Part shown: positions 55,127-64,000 of the stretch, in pieces
Layout of the letters: the number at the start of each line of letters is the position of its first letter
Numbering within the stretch: the first letter of the stretch is position 1
Assembly (NCBI RefSeq): GCF_900115815.1
Contig: NZ_FOXV01000002.1
Coordinates: 248,001 to 312,000, forward strand
Direction of reading: 5' to 3'
DNA length: 64,000 nucleotides
From: Roseivivax halotolerans
GTDB taxonomy: Bacteria; Pseudomonadota; Alphaproteobacteria; Rhodobacterales; Rhodobacteraceae
Made by a program: the position numbers and the translations under genes
Notes under the pieces: generated by a model
Database searches by the model: none
Seen by the model: the letters and a program-made list of their open reading frames with translations, nothing else
What the model was told of the DNA's origin: nothing

Positions 55127-56286
55127 GCCGACAGGTGCTCCACGAGGCGGCGCATGAAGTGCCGCCCCTTCTCGAATTCCGCAACGGTGATGTATTCGTC
55201 GGGCTGGTGCGCCACGGCGATGTCGCCCGGGCCGCAGACAACCGCCTTGTAACCGGCCGCCTGGAAATGGCTCGCCTCGGTGCCGTAGCTGACATGATGC
55301 GATGCGTTGTCGCCGGTCAACTGGCGGACCAGAGCCTCGGCACTGTTGTCCTCTTCGGGCACGAAGGTCGGCAGCGAGAACGTATCGACCACTTCGATCG
55401 AGGCTTCGGGCCGTATGGCTTTCATCCCCGCCTCGATCTCGGCGACCTTGTCGAGGAGCCGCTCCCGCCAGGACAGCGGATCCTCCCCCGGAACCACGCG
55501 GAAGCCGAGGCCGAACTCGCAGTCCTTCGCCGTGATGTTGTGCGCCGTTCCGCCGGAGATCTGACCGATATGCACGTTCGTGTAGGGCGGATCGAAGAGC
55601 GCGGCCAAATCGGACGGCTTCGCCGCCGCCTGTTCGGCATTGACCTCGTTCGCCCAGGTGATGAGCTTGGCGCCCTCCATGATGGCCGAAACGCCTTTAT
55701 AGAGGATCGAGGAATGCACTTCGAACCCGTGGACATGCACCCAGAAGCTGATACCGCCTTTATGGCCGGTCACCGCCTGCATCGTCGTCGGCTCACCGAC
55801 GATGACATCTCGCGCACGCGGAACCACACCCTGCATCGCCGCGATCAGCGGCGGCGCGCCGGTGCAGCCGACCTCCTCGTCATAGCTGAGCGCGATCTGC
55901 ATCGGTCGGCGCACACCGGCATGATGCGCCTCCACCAGGGCCCAGATCGCCAGCGCGTCGAACCCTTTCATATCGGTCGTACCGCGCCCGAAAAGCTTGG
56001 CGTCCGCTTCCGTGAGTTCGAAAGCGGGCCGCGTCCAGTCCTGCCCGTCCGTCGGCACGACGTCGGTGTGGCCCGAGAGAATGACGCCGCCCTCCTCGTC
56101 CGGCCCCACATGTGCGAAGAGCGCGGCCTTGCTGCGGTCCTCGTTCCAGTGCCGATGCGCCGCGATGCCGTGCGTGCCCAGATACTCCTCCACCCAGTCG
56201 ATCAGCGGCAGGTTGCTGTCGCGCGAGACGGTCGGAAACTGGATAAGCGCCGCGAGGATCTCGCGGGCCGAAAGGCGGTCGGTCAT
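55123..56286 (-). CDS. argE: Acetylornithine deacetylase (ArgE-type)
   Basis: 387 aa, M20A family. SGHTDVVPTDGQDW gives the first metal ligand, GRGTTDMKGFDALAIWALVEA the bridging Asp region, and SYDEEVGCTGA the catalytic Glu pair. HKGGISFWVHVHGFEVHSS is the dimerisation part. It deacetylates N-acetylornithine or a related N-acyl amino acid. Because it is coupled to a DadA-like oxidase and not to other arg genes, a catabolic role is as likely as arginine synthesis. Confidence 0.87.
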   Translation of the reverse strand: MTDRLSAREILAALIQFPTVSRDSNLPLIDWVEEYLGTHGIAAHRHWNEDRSKAALFAHVGPDEEGGVILSGHTDVVPTDGQDWTRPAFELTEADAKLFGRGTTDMKGFDALAIWALVEAHHAGVRRPMQIALSYDEEVGCTGAPPLIAAMQGVVPRARDVIVGEPTTMQAVTGHKGGISFWVHVHGFEVHSSILYKGVSAIMEGAKLITWANEVNAEQAAAKPSDLAALFDPPYTNVHIGQISGGTAHNITAKDCEFGLGFRVVPGEDPLSWRERLLDKVAEIEAGMKAIRPEASIEVVDTFSLPTFVPEEDNSAEALVRQLTGDNASHHVSYGTEASHFQAAGYKAVVCGPGDIAVAHQPDEYITVAEFEKGRHFMRRLVEHLSA

Positions 56287-56371
56287 GGGAGGGCAGCTCC
56301 TTTGCAGGCGAGCCTAGCGCAGGTCAGGGCTCCGGGCGAGCCCCGGACGCGGGGTCACGGCGCAGACAAGC

Positions 56372-57484
56372 TCAGCCCTGTGGCCGCGACACCTCACCAC
56401 CGCCGACCGCCGCGCGCACGCCCGTCGTCGACGGCCCGCTCGTCGGCAAACCGCGCATGACGCGCACGGCGAGATAGGCGAAGGCTTGCGCCTCGAGCAT
56501 GTCGCCATCGAGCCCGACGGCCTCCACGGGTTCCACCGGGCAATCGAGGCCGGCCCGCAGCATGCCCATCATCACGGGGTTCTTGCGCCCGCCGCCGGTC
56601 ACGAGCAACCGCTCGGGCGAGGACGGACAATGCTCCATCCCCTGCATGACCGCGGCAGCCGCCATCGCGGTCATCGTCGCGGCGGCATCCGCGTCATCGA
56701 GCTCGCGCACGAGGTCCAGCATCAGAGAGAAATCGTCCCTGTCGAGCGATTTGGGCGGCATCTTGAGGAAATAGCCCTCTTCGAGAAAGAGCTCGAGCGC
56801 TCCATCGACGACCCGCCCGCCCGATGCAAGTGTGCCGTCCTCGTCGAAGGGCAGCCCGCGCCGCTCCATCATCAGATCGTTGAGCGGCGCATTCGCCGGC
56901 CCAGTGTCGAAGGCGAGACAGGCGCGGGGATCCTCGGGCGCGGCGCAGCGCGGATCGAGCCAGGTCAGGTTTCCGACGCCACCAAGATTGAGGAAGGCCA
57001 TCGGTCGCTCCGCCTCGATCCACTTGGCGCAGGCGAAATGGAAGAACGGCGCCAGTGGCGCGCCCTCCCCGCCGAGCCGCACATCGGCGGAGCGAAAATC
57101 CCAGACCACGGGCAGGCCCAGCGCCTCGGCGAGCGCCGCTCCGTCACCGACCTGGTGCGTTCCGCGTCCGCGCGGCTCATGGGCGAGCGTCTGACCGTGA
57201 AAGCCGACGATCTCGGCCCCTTCGAACCGGGACAGGAGCGCCTCGTGCGCCGCCTCGATGACGGCTTGCGCTTCGGCGACGCCCGCCTCGCCCGGCCAGC
57301 GCCCCAGAGCCGCGCGCAAGACGCGCGCCTCCTCCGCCGAATACACGCGATAATCACTGTCTCCGAACGCTTCGATGCCGATCCCGTCGGTCAGCAGCAT
57401 CGCCGCATCCACCCCGTCGAGCGAGGTGCCCGACATCGCGCCCAATGCCCAGATCGGCTTGCCTGTGCCCCGTCTCACGCCCAC
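56372..57484 (-). CDS. anmK: Anhydro-N-acetylmuramic acid kinase
   Basis: 370 aa. The ATP loop [15 protein letters not shown] lies near residue 15; [15 protein letters not shown] and [14 protein letters not shown] follow, then [14 protein letters not shown] and [16 protein letters not shown]. It opens and phosphorylates 1,6-anhydro-MurNAc to MurNAc-6-phosphate, recycling cell-wall fragments. It is divergent from tyrS with only 70 bases between, an arrangement I recall from other alphaproteobacteria. Confidence 0.95.
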   Translation of the reverse strand: MGVRRGTGKPIWALGAMSGTSLDGVDAAMLLTDGIGIEAFGDSDYRVYSAEEARVLRAALGRWPGEAGVAEAQAVIEAAHEALLSRFEGAEIVGFHGQTLAHEPRGRGTHQVGDGAALAEALGLPVVWDFRSADVRLGGEGAPLAPFFHFACAKWIEAERPMAFLNLGGVGNLTWLDPRCAAPEDPRACLAFDTGPANAPLNDLMMERRGLPFDEDGTLASGGRVVDGALELFLEEGYFLKMPPKSLDRDDFSLMLDLVRELDDADAAATMTAMAAAAVMQGMEHCPSSPERLLVTGGGRKNPVMMGMLRAGLDCPVEPVEAVGLDGDMLEAQAFAYLAVRVMRGLPTSGPSTTGVRAAVGGGEVSRPQG

Positions 57485-57554
57485 CTCGAAAACCGGTTTT
57501 CAAACCCTGGTTGCGAGCCTTATATCGCACCGTCCCGTGCGGAAAGGAAAGACC

Positions 57555-58808
57555 ATGGCATACCACCCGAAATCGGACTTCATGCGCGTCATGATGGAGC
57601 GCGGCTTTCTCGCCGATTGCACCGATTACCAGGGCCTCGACGAGGCGTTCATCGCAGGCGTGGTGCCAACCTATATCGGCTACGATGCCACGGCCAAGTC
57701 GCTGCATGTGGGGCATCTTCTGAACATCATGATGCTGCGCTGGCTGCAGCAGACCGGTCACAAACCGATCACGCTGATGGGCGGCGGCACGACGAAAGTG
57801 GGCGATCCCAGTTTCCGCGCCGATGAGCGCCCCCTGCTCACACCCGAAGCGATCGACGCGAATATCGATGGCATGAAGCAGGTCTTCGCCAAGTACCTCA
57901 CCTATGGCGACGGGCCGACCGATGCCTTGATGCTCAACAACGCCGAATGGCTCGACGGGCTCAATTACCTCGAGTTCCTGCGCGATATCGGCCGGCATTT
58001 CTCGGTGAACCGCATGCTGAGCTTCGAAAGCGTGAAGTCGCGCCTCGACCGCGAGCAATCGCTGTCCTTCCTCGAGTTCAACTACATGATCCTCCAGGCC
58101 TACGACTTCCTGGAGCTCAACCGTCGCTACGGCTGTCTTCTGCAGATGGGCGGCTCAGATCAATGGGGCAACATCGTCAACGGTATCGACCTGACGCGCC
58201 GCGTTCTCGACCATGAGATCTTCGGCCTGACCTCGCCGCTCCTGACCACCTCGGACGGGCGCAAGATGGGCAAGAGCCAGGGCGGCGCGATCTGGCTCAA
58301 CTCGGATATGCTCAGCCCCTATGAATTCTGGCAATTCTGGCGCAACACCACCGATGCCGATGTCGGCCGGTTCCTCAAGCTCTATACCGAGATCCCCGTC
58401 GAGGAATGCGAACGCCTCGGCGCGCTCGGCGGGGCCGAGGTCAACGAGGCCAAGATCGTGCTGGCCGACGCGGTCACGACGCTCTGTCACGGAGCGGAGG
58501 CTGCCGAGACCGCAAAGGCGACCGCGCGCGAGGTCTTCGAGAAGGGCGGCGCGGGTGACGATCTGCCGACGCTCGAACTCAGCCGCGCCGAGATGGCGGA
58601 GGGTATTTCCGTCGTGCAGCTCATCGTGCGCGCGGGCCTTGCCAAGTCGGGCAAGGACGCCAAGCGGCTGATTTCCGACAATGGCGCGCGGCTCGACGAT
58701 GCGCCGCTGACCGATCCCGGCCTCGTCCTCGACGCGGGCGCGCTGGCATCGCCGGTCAAGCTGTCGGCGGGCAAAAAGCGGCATGCGCTGGTGAAACTCG
58801 GGGATTAA
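57555..58808 (+). CDS. tyrS: Tyrosine-tRNA ligase
   Basis: 417 aa from the ATG at 57555 with GGAAAGGA upstream; longer frames run through anmK and were rejected. The class I motifs are HVGHLLNI for HIGH and KMGKSQGG for KMSKS, and [18 protein letters not shown] holds the tyrosine site. An S4 RNA-binding domain is at the C-terminus ([19 protein letters not shown]). It charges tRNA-Tyr in the cytoplasm. Confidence 0.97.
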   Translation: MAYHPKSDFMRVMMERGFLADCTDYQGLDEAFIAGVVPTYIGYDATAKSLHVGHLLNIMMLRWLQQTGHKPITLMGGGTTKVGDPSFRADERPLLTPEAIDANIDGMKQVFAKYLTYGDGPTDALMLNNAEWLDGLNYLEFLRDIGRHFSVNRMLSFESVKSRLDREQSLSFLEFNYMILQAYDFLELNRRYGCLLQMGGSDQWGNIVNGIDLTRRVLDHEIFGLTSPLLTTSDGRKMGKSQGGAIWLNSDMLSPYEFWQFWRNTTDADVGRFLKLYTEIPVEECERLGALGGAEVNEAKIVLADAVTTLCHGAEAAETAKATAREVFEKGGAGDDLPTLELSRAEMAEGISVVQLIVRAGLAKSGKDAKRLISDNGARLDDAPLTDPGLVLDAGALASPVKLSAGKKRHALVKLGD

Positions 58809-58834
58809 CCGGCTCTTCATGGGCCGCGCGCAAG

Positions 58835-59692
58835 ATGCGGCCCATGACGCAGCTGCCTCTTCAGCAATCGCCGGAATTTCACAATGCCGCCCGCGCCCTC
58901 GGCTGGCCCGTCATGCGCCGGGTTCTGGGCGCCCGCGAGGTGAATCTGATCGGTCGTACCACCCCGTTCGGCCGGGTGACGCTTCTGTCTCGCGCCGATC
59001 CTCCCCTACCGGAGGAGCTGCGCACGATCGGCGGACTGATCCTCGTGAATGCCGAAACCGGTCCGTGCCACCCCGGTCTGATGGCCTTGCGCGCCCCGCG
59101 CCAGCACGCCCTTGTGGAACTTGCGCCCAAGGGCGCGATGCGCGCGGGCCTCAGGCAGAAATGGCGCAATCGCCTGAGCGCGGCCGAACGCAGCCGTCTT
59201 TCCACGACGCATGGCGCGCTTCCCCCGAACCCCGACCATTGGCTTTTGAAGGCGGAGGCCGCGCAGGCGCGGCGGCTGCGCTATGCAGGCTGGCCCCCGG
59301 CACTCTCCTCGGCCTGGGCAAAGGTCAACCGCGGGGAGGCCCGCCTGTTCGAGGCGCAGCTCGGCGGACGCCCGATCGCGGGGCTGGTCCTTCTCCGGCA
59401 CGGCCCTTCGGCCACCTACCAGATGTCCGTCACGACGCCCGAGGGGCAGCGCATGAACGCGATGACACTGCTTCTGTGGCGGGCGATGTGCTGGGCGTCG
59501 AAGGTTGGCTGCCACGATCTCGACCTCGGCCATATCGACCCCGCCAATGCCGGGCTGACGCGGTTCAAGACCGGAACGGGCGCGAGGATCCGCACGCTCG
59601 GCCCAACCTTGCTTTGGCATCGCAGCCTGAGCGCCCTGCCCCTGGGCCGCTCACACGACACGCGGGGTCAGGCGGCATCGCCTCATGTATGA
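58835..59692 (+). CDS. GNAT/FemAB-like acyltransferase
   Basis: 285 aa; the ATG at 58844 is an alternative start. The C-terminal half looks like the acceptor half of a FemAB/GNAT fold: KWRNRLSAAERSRL, then LFEAQLGGRPIAGLVLLRHG, YQMSVTTPEG and GCHDLDLGHIDPANAGLTRF. Proteins of this type transfer amino-acyl or acyl groups, sometimes to peptidoglycan or lipids; the donor and acceptor are unknown here. It follows tyrS by 26 bases and ends at repeat copy 6. Confidence 0.72.
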   Translation: MRPMTQLPLQQSPEFHNAARALGWPVMRRVLGAREVNLIGRTTPFGRVTLLSRADPPLPEELRTIGGLILVNAETGPCHPGLMALRAPRQHALVELAPKGAMRAGLRQKWRNRLSAAERSRLSTTHGALPPNPDHWLLKAEAAQARRLRYAGWPPALSSAWAKVNRGEARLFEAQLGGRPIAGLVLLRHGPSATYQMSVTTPEGQRMNAMTLLLWRAMCWASKVGCHDLDLGHIDPANAGLTRFKTGTGARIRTLGPTLLWHRSLSALPLGRSHDTRGQAASPHV

Positions 59693-59694
59693 GC

Positions 59695-59762
59695 CGGCCG
59701 GAAATACTCGCGGGGGTGAATGCCGTGCCCCGCACGGCAGAGGGGGCCGCCAGCCCCCTCTC
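59695..59762 (+). repeat. Dispersed intergenic repeat, copy 6 (head partly lost)
   Basis: The element begins GGCCGGAAATACTCGCGGGG, without the TTGGGTTGG head, and continues TGAATGCCG. Hairpins with arms TGCCGTG/CACGGCA and GGGGGC/GCCCCC follow. It starts two bases after the stop of the acyltransferase gene and ends in the convergent gap before the cyclophilin gene. Confidence 0.78.
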
Positions 59763-59810
59763 ACTCAAGAACATGCGTGCAGGCGGCCTTGCTGCCTGCA
59801 CTCCGCTGGA

Positions 59811-60362
59811 TCACTCGATGACGCGCGCCTCGGTGATGCGGTCGGGCTGGCCGATGACCGCACCGTTCGCGCCCTCGCCGCGCTTGATCGCGTCGACCAC
59901 GTCCATGCCGTCGGTCACTTCGCCCACGACAGTGTATTGTCCGTTCAGAAACGGACCCGGCTCGAACATGATGAAGAACTGCGAATTGGCGCTGTCGGGC
60001 GATTGCGACCGGGCCATCCCCACGACCCCGCGCTCGAAGGCGATGTCGGAGAATTCCGCCTCGAGGTCGGGCATGTCCGACCCGCCGCGACCAGCCATAC
60101 GCATATCGCCGCCCATCTTGCCGAATTCCACGTCGCCAGTCTGCGCCATGAACCCCTCGATCACGCGGTGAAAGACCACGTCATCATAGGCACCCTCTTC
60201 GGCGAGCGTGGCGATCCGCTCGGCGTGCTGGGGCGCCACATCCTCGAACAGGTCGATGGTGACGGTGCCATTGGCTCCTTCGCCCTCGATATCGAGAGCC
60301 AGGCTGGTGGCGAAAGCGGGCGTCGCGGCGACGAGCGCCAGGATCGAGACGAGTTTACGCAT
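59811..60362 (-). CDS. Periplasmic peptidyl-prolyl cis-trans isomerase (cyclophilin)
   Basis: 183 aa with a signal peptide (VSILALVAATPAFATSLA). The cyclophilin core has [37 protein letters not shown] and LNGQYTVVGEVTDGMDVV. It speeds proline isomerisation during folding of exported proteins. It overlaps the upstream cyclophilin gene by eight bases, so one transcript makes a cytoplasmic and a periplasmic version. Confidence 0.95.
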   Translation of the reverse strand: MRKLVSILALVAATPAFATSLALDIEGEGANGTVTIDLFEDVAPQHAERIATLAEEGAYDDVVFHRVIEGFMAQTGDVEFGKMGGDMRMAGRGGSDMPDLEAEFSDIAFERGVVGMARSQSPDSANSQFFIMFEPGPFLNGQYTVVGEVTDGMDVVDAIKRGEGANGAVIGQPDRITEARVIE

Positions 60363-60861
60363 CTGCGGCCACCTTCACGCTGATCATCCGGTCGGGATTG
60401 GCAGGCGGCTCGCCGCGCGTGATCGCATCGACATGTTCCATGCCTTCGATCACCCGGCCATAGACCGTGTATTGCCGGTTGAGGAAGTGGTTGTCGTTGA
60501 AATTGATGAAGAACTGCGAGTTGGCGGAGTTCGGGTTCTGGCTGCGCGCCGCACCGATCGTGCCCCGGTCATGCGGGATGCCGCTGAACTCCGCGGGCAG
60601 ATCCGGCAGCTCCGAGCCGCCCGTTCCGGCCATGCGGAGATTGAAATCCTTCTCCGCGTTGCCGTTCGACACATCGCCCGTCTGCGCCATGAAACCGTCG
60701 ATCACGCGATGGAAGACCACGTTGTCATAGGCCCCGGCGCGCGCCAGCTCCTTGATGCGCGCGACGTGCTGCGGCGCGATATCGGGCAGAAGCTCGACCG
60801 TGACGGTCCCGTCCTTGAGCTCGATGAGAATGGTGTTTTCCGGATCCTTGATCTCGGCCAT
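60355..60861 (-). CDS. ppiB: Cytoplasmic peptidyl-prolyl cis-trans isomerase (cyclophilin)
   Basis: 168 aa from the ATG at 60861; no signal peptide. [37 protein letters not shown] and [20 protein letters not shown] are the standard cyclophilin blocks and are very close to those in the periplasmic paralogue downstream, which suggests tandem duplication. It acts on proline bonds of cytoplasmic proteins. It is divergent from pgk. Confidence 0.95.
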   Translation of the reverse strand: MAEIKDPENTILIELKDGTVTVELLPDIAPQHVARIKELARAGAYDNVVFHRVIDGFMAQTGDVSNGNAEKDFNLRMAGTGGSELPDLPAEFSGIPHDRGTIGAARSQNPNSANSQFFINFNDNHFLNRQYTVYGRVIEGMEHVDAITRGEPPANPDRMISVKVAADA

Positions 60862-60989
60862 GCGCCGTCTCCCTTTGGCATTGTCACGCACTAGGTAGCC
60901 TTGCAGGCGAGGCCTCGCAAGCGAGAGCCGTTGACGAACGGGCTCGTGCTTGCCATGCCTCGCGCAAGCGTCAGAACGAAAGGATCCGC

Positions 60990-62177
60990 ATGGCCTGGAA
61001 AACGCTCGATCAGATGGACCTCGCCGGCAAGCGAGTCTTGACCCGCGTCGATATCAACGTGCCGCTCGAGGATGGCCGCGTCACCGACGCCACCCGGATC
61101 GAGCGTATCGTGCCCACCATCCGCGATATTCTGGACAAGGGCGGCAAGCCGATCCTTCTGGCGCATTTCGGCCGCCCAAAGGGCCAGCGCGTGGACGACA
61201 TGAGCCTCGCCCCGCTCGTTCCCGCACTTGAAGAGGCGTTCGGTACCAAGGTCGTCTTCGTCGCCGACTGCCGTGGCCCCGCCGCCAAGGCCGCCAGCGA
61301 TGCACTCGCGGACGGCCAGGTCCTTTTGTGCGAGAACACCCGCTTCCATGCGGGCGAAGAGAAGAACGATCCAGCGCTCGCCGCCGAGATGGCCGAACTC
61401 GGCGATGTCTACGTGAACGACGCCTTTTCCGCCGCGCATCGCGCCCATGCCTCGACCGAGGGCGTCGCCCATCACCTGCCCTCTTGCGCGGGCCGATTGA
61501 TGGAAGCCGAGCTCTCCGCGCTCGAAGCTGCCTTGGGCGATCCGAAGCGTCCGGTGGCGGCGGTAGTCGGCGGGGCGAAGGTCTCTACCAAGCTGGAACT
61601 TCTGTCGAACCTCATCTCGCGCGTAGATATCCTCATCATCGGCGGCGGCATGGCCAACACGTTCCTCGCGGCCCAAGGTATCGATGTCGGCAAGTCGCTT
61701 TGCGAGCACGACATGGCAGACACGGCCCGCGAGATCGCCGAGAAGGCGGCGTCGGGCGGCTGCGAGATCCTCCTGCCGCGGGACGTCGTCGTCGCGCGCG
61801 AATTCAAGGCGGGCGCACCGAGCGAGACCGTCAAGGCCGAGGACTGCCCGCCCGACGCGATGATCCTCGATGCAGGCCCCGACAGCGTCGCGCATGTCAA
61901 GGAGGTGCTCGACCGTGCGAAGACGCTGATCTGGAACGGCCCGCTCGGCGCGTTCGAGATCGCGCCCTTCGATGCTGCCACGAATGCCGCCGCGGATTAC
62001 GCCGCCGAGTTGACCGCGGCCGGCGATCTCGTCTCCGTCGCGGGCGGCGGCGATACCGTCGCGGCGCTCAACAAGGCCGGCGCGGCGGAGCGGTTTTCCT
62101 ACATCTCAACCGCCGGCGGCGCGTTCCTCGAATGGATGGAAGGCAAGACCCTGCCCGGCGTTGCGGCATTGGAGTAA
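60990..62177 (+). CDS. pgk: Phosphoglycerate kinase
   Basis: 395 aa. [20 protein letters not shown] at the start holds the substrate-binding Arg and Asp. [24 protein letters not shown] and [14 protein letters not shown] follow, and the C-terminal nucleotide loop is [12 protein letters not shown]. It makes ATP from 1,3-bisphosphoglycerate in glycolysis, or runs backwards for gluconeogenesis. It is divergent from the cyclophilins. Confidence 0.97.
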   Translation: MAWKTLDQMDLAGKRVLTRVDINVPLEDGRVTDATRIERIVPTIRDILDKGGKPILLAHFGRPKGQRVDDMSLAPLVPALEEAFGTKVVFVADCRGPAAKAASDALADGQVLLCENTRFHAGEEKNDPALAAEMAELGDVYVNDAFSAAHRAHASTEGVAHHLPSCAGRLMEAELSALEAALGDPKRPVAAVVGGAKVSTKLELLSNLISRVDILIIGGGMANTFLAAQGIDVGKSLCEHDMADTAREIAEKAASGGCEILLPRDVVVAREFKAGAPSETVKAEDCPPDAMILDAGPDSVAHVKEVLDRAKTLIWNGPLGAFEIAPFDAATNAAADYAAELTAAGDLVSVAGGGDTVAALNKAGAAERFSYISTAGGAFLEWMEGKTLPGVAALE

Positions 62178-62267
62178 CAGTCGGGAATATCGGGATTCCC
62201 TCAGCCCGGACGGCGTGTCATAGTCGTCCGGCAACGCGCCCGCCAGAGGCGCATTCGAGGCAGAGCG

Positions 62268-62567
62268 ATGACCCAACGCACCCGTCCGGCCCTTGGCGGC
62301 CTTCTCATCTTCGCCTTCCTGATCTCCGTGGGCGCCTATTTCGCCTTCGCGGCGATCCAGGGCGATTACGGCATCTTCCGCCGCGCCGAGATCGAAGTGG
62401 AGGCGCAGGAACTCCGCACCGAACTGGCCGCACTCGAGACCGAGGTCGCGCGGATGGAGAACCTCACCCGCCGCCTCTCTGACGATTATCTCGATCTCGA
62501 CCTTCTCGATGAACGCGCCCGCGATGTGCTCGGCCTGCTGCGCTACGACGAGGTGGTGGTGCGCTAG
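62268..62567 (+). CDS. FtsB/DivIC-like septum formation initiator
   Basis: 99 aa. One N-terminal transmembrane helix (residues 9-29), a coiled coil at about 40-68 (EAQELRTELAALETEVARME) and the conserved end LDERARDVLGLLRYDEVVV fit the FtsB family. It would link FtsL and FtsQ at the division site. It follows pgk by 90 bases, a common place for this gene in Rhodobacteraceae. Confidence 0.9.
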   Translation: MTQRTRPALGGLLIFAFLISVGAYFAFAAIQGDYGIFRRAEIEVEAQELRTELAALETEVARMENLTRRLSDDYLDLDLLDERARDVLGLLRYDEVVVR

Positions 62568-62662
62568 GGTCGCGCCTCTGGCGTTTTTCACGCCGGATCC
62601 GGTTTTCCTCCGCGCAGGCAGGCATATACTCGGTCAGCGAAGCGAAAGGCAGACGTTGAGCC

Positions 62663-63544
62663 ATGCAGGTCATCCTCCATAGCGGTGTTCATTTTACCGA
62701 CGAGGGCCGGTTCCTGAAGGCCATGCAGCGCAACGCGCCGCTCCTGCGGGAGGTTGGCGTCGCGATACCGGGGCCGAGCCGCTATCGCACACTCCTCTCC
62801 GAAGCCGCCCATCGTCTTGCTGGCGGCACGCCCGCCCCCGAAGCGCGCGAAGTCTTGCTCGACGGGCTTCTCGACGAGGATTGGGGCGGGATCGACCGGA
62901 TCATCCTCAGCCATCCCAATTTCTTTTCCGTGCCGCGCCTCGCCATGCAGGGCGGCGTTGTCTACCGCAAGGCAGAGGAGCGCATCGACGTGATCAAGAC
63001 GCTCTTTGCGGGCGACAGCGTCGAGGTGTTTCTCGGCCTCCGCGATCCCTCGGGCTTCCTGCATTCGGCCTATCGCGAGGGCGACTTTCCCGATTTCGCC
63101 ACCTTCCTTGACGGCGCGGACCCCGATGCCTTTCGCTGGTCCGGCCTGATCCGCCGCCTGCGGACGGCGCATCCCGATGTCCCGTTGACGTGCTGGTGCA
63201 ACGAAGACACGCCGATCATCTGGGGCCAGATCATCCGTGAGGCCGGCGGTTTTGAGTCCAACCGCAAGGTCAAGGGCGCCTTCGATCTTCTGCACGAGAT
63301 CATGGATCCCGAGGGCATGAAGCGCTTCCGGGCCTATCTCCACCAGCACCCCACGATGACCGAGCGCCAGAAGCGCCGGGTAATGGTGGCCTTCCTCGAC
63401 AAATACGCGATGGACGAGGAGATCGAGGAAGAACTCGATCTGCCCGGATGGGACGAGGCCCGCGTCGACCGGCTGAGCCAGGTCTACGAGGACGATGTCC
63501 AGGAGATCGAGCGGATGCCCGGCGTGACCTTTATCGCCCCATGA
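62663..63544 (+). CDS. Sulfotransferase-like protein with altered PAPS-binding site
   Basis: 293 aa. The opening MQVILHSGVHFTDEGRFLKA aligns by eye with sulfotransferase starts of the form ILHIGMHKTGTTSLQ, but the phosphosulfate-binding Lys-Thr-Gly is missing. Residues 127-138 (RDPSGFLHSAYR) match the 3'-phosphate motif with its Arg and Ser. The C-terminal part is helical and acidic. It may keep the fold while having lost or changed its donor. Its stop overlaps the next start by four bases (ATGA). Confidence 0.65.
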   Translation: MQVILHSGVHFTDEGRFLKAMQRNAPLLREVGVAIPGPSRYRTLLSEAAHRLAGGTPAPEAREVLLDGLLDEDWGGIDRIILSHPNFFSVPRLAMQGGVVYRKAEERIDVIKTLFAGDSVEVFLGLRDPSGFLHSAYREGDFPDFATFLDGADPDAFRWSGLIRRLRTAHPDVPLTCWCNEDTPIIWGQIIREAGGFESNRKVKGAFDLLHEIMDPEGMKRFRAYLHQHPTMTERQKRRVMVAFLDKYAMDEEIEEELDLPGWDEARVDRLSQVYEDDVQEIERMPGVTFIAP

Positions 63545-64000
63545 GCGCCAAGGCCCGCCATCCCCGCGACGTGCCCGCCTTGCGCGCAGCCCTCGCGCGC
63601 CTGCGTCTGCCTGGCGGGCAAGGCGGCGCGGTCGCTCGCGCCCGCGCTTTGCTCGACGTCTATCTCGAGACCGCCGAGGCTCACGGCGAGAGTTTCGAGG
63701 CCACGGCGCGGGCCCTCCGCGCCGGTGTTCCAGCCATCCGCCTTGGCGGCGCGGAATTGTCTGCCCAGACCTCCCAACCCGGAAACCCTGCGGAGAGTGC
63801 CGCCTGCGCGCCCGGCTGCGCCTGGTGCTGCGTCCTCTCCGGCCCCGACGGCGGCGTCATCCTCGAGGCCGAGGCACGTCGTGTTCATGCCGCGCTCGCA
63901 CCGCTCACAGGGCAGCCTGACGGGCGCGAATGGATGGACGATGCCTGCCCGGCGCTCGACCCCGACACCCGCATGTGCCGAATCTACGAGGCACGCCCGA
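63541..64000 (+). CDS. YkgJ-type cysteine-cluster protein (N-terminal part, runs off the window)
   Basis: 153 codons lie in the window with no stop. After a helical lead of about 90 residues comes CAPGCAWCCVLSGPDGGVI, then CPALDPDTRMCRIYEARP, the Cys pattern of the YkgJ/UPF0153 family that binds zinc or iron. The helical lead is longer than in most family members. The ATG is nested in the stop of the sulfotransferase-like gene, so the two are co-translated. The biochemical role is not known. Confidence 0.8.
   Translation, partial: MSAKARHPRDVPALRAALARLRLPGGQGGAVARARALLDVYLETAEAHGESFEATARALRAGVPAIRLGGAELSAQTSQPGNPAESAACAPGCAWCCVLSGPDGGVILEAEARRVHAALAPLTGQPDGREWMDDACPALDPDTRMCRIYEARP

Overview
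The window is a stretch of a high-GC alphaproteobacterial chromosome, most likely from the Rhodobacteraceae/Roseobacter group. This rests on gene content recognised by eye: a petABC cytochrome bc1 operon, xerC next to a DUF484 gene, a TIGR02186 gene next to a TauE exporter, a fused NuoE-NuoF formate-dehydrogenase-type subunit, a cdd-deoA-deoB-add-upp cluster, PrpE, and a family of GC-rich hairpin repeats between genes. No database search was possible. I found no rRNA, tRNA, CRISPR array, transposase, phage gene or origin. The region reads as core chromosome packed with short operons, with one possibly transferred spot around 47.1-48.2 kb.

Layout. 0-4 kb: end of a TauE exporter, a TIGR02186 protein, a thioesterase, a small secreted protein and uvrC. 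4-7 kb: a PTR1/FolM-like reductase, a Na/Ca exchanger, and an S49 protease with a small zinc-ribbon membrane protein. 7-10 kb: petABC, then an outer-membrane barrel protein. 10.5-14.4 kb: pssA-psd (phosphatidylethanolamine synthesis), a glutathione transferase, xerC and DUF484. 14.5-17.8 kb: thiBPQ under a TPP riboswitch. 17.9-19 kb: aroC. 19.2-26.6 kb: a urease locus, ureDA-x-B-lprI-x, then a cyclase/AhpD-like pair, then ureCEFG. 26.7-31.6 kb: a TrmO-like gene, an HTH plus periplasmic-binding-fold regulator, an AlkB-like hydroxylase and an orphan NuoEF fusion. 31.7-34.3 kb: maeB and a DUF3072 gene. 34.4-39 kb: the nucleoside salvage operon. 39-46 kb: a Pro/Gln-rich secreted protein, a degenerate M48-like membrane protein, two acyl-CoA synthetases (one is prpE) and a sulfotransferase. 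46-48.7 kb: DUF421 and DUF4396 membrane proteins, an atypical hexapeptide acetyltransferase and a lipoprotein. 48.8-52.3 kb: moaA and the carboxynorspermidine pathway (dehydrogenase plus nspC). 52.5-57.5 kb: M20 amidohydrolase, DadA-like oxidase, argE and anmK. 57.5-64 kb: tyrS, a GNAT/FemAB-like protein, two cyclophilins, pgk, an FtsB-like protein, a degenerate sulfotransferase-like protein and the start of a YkgJ-type cysteine-cluster gene.

The parts that ordinary annotation does not explain best are: (1) a dispersed intergenic repeat with six copies here, two of them inverted composites; (2) a perfect 30-bp AT-rich palindrome inside the split urease locus; (3) repeated TTTGCAAA elements in front of prpE; (4) a formate-dehydrogenase-type diaphorase with no catalytic subunit beside it; (5) two proteins that look like enzymes with lost active sites, one M48-like and one sulfotransferase-like; and (6) a hairpin that buries the ribosome binding site of a small secreted protein.
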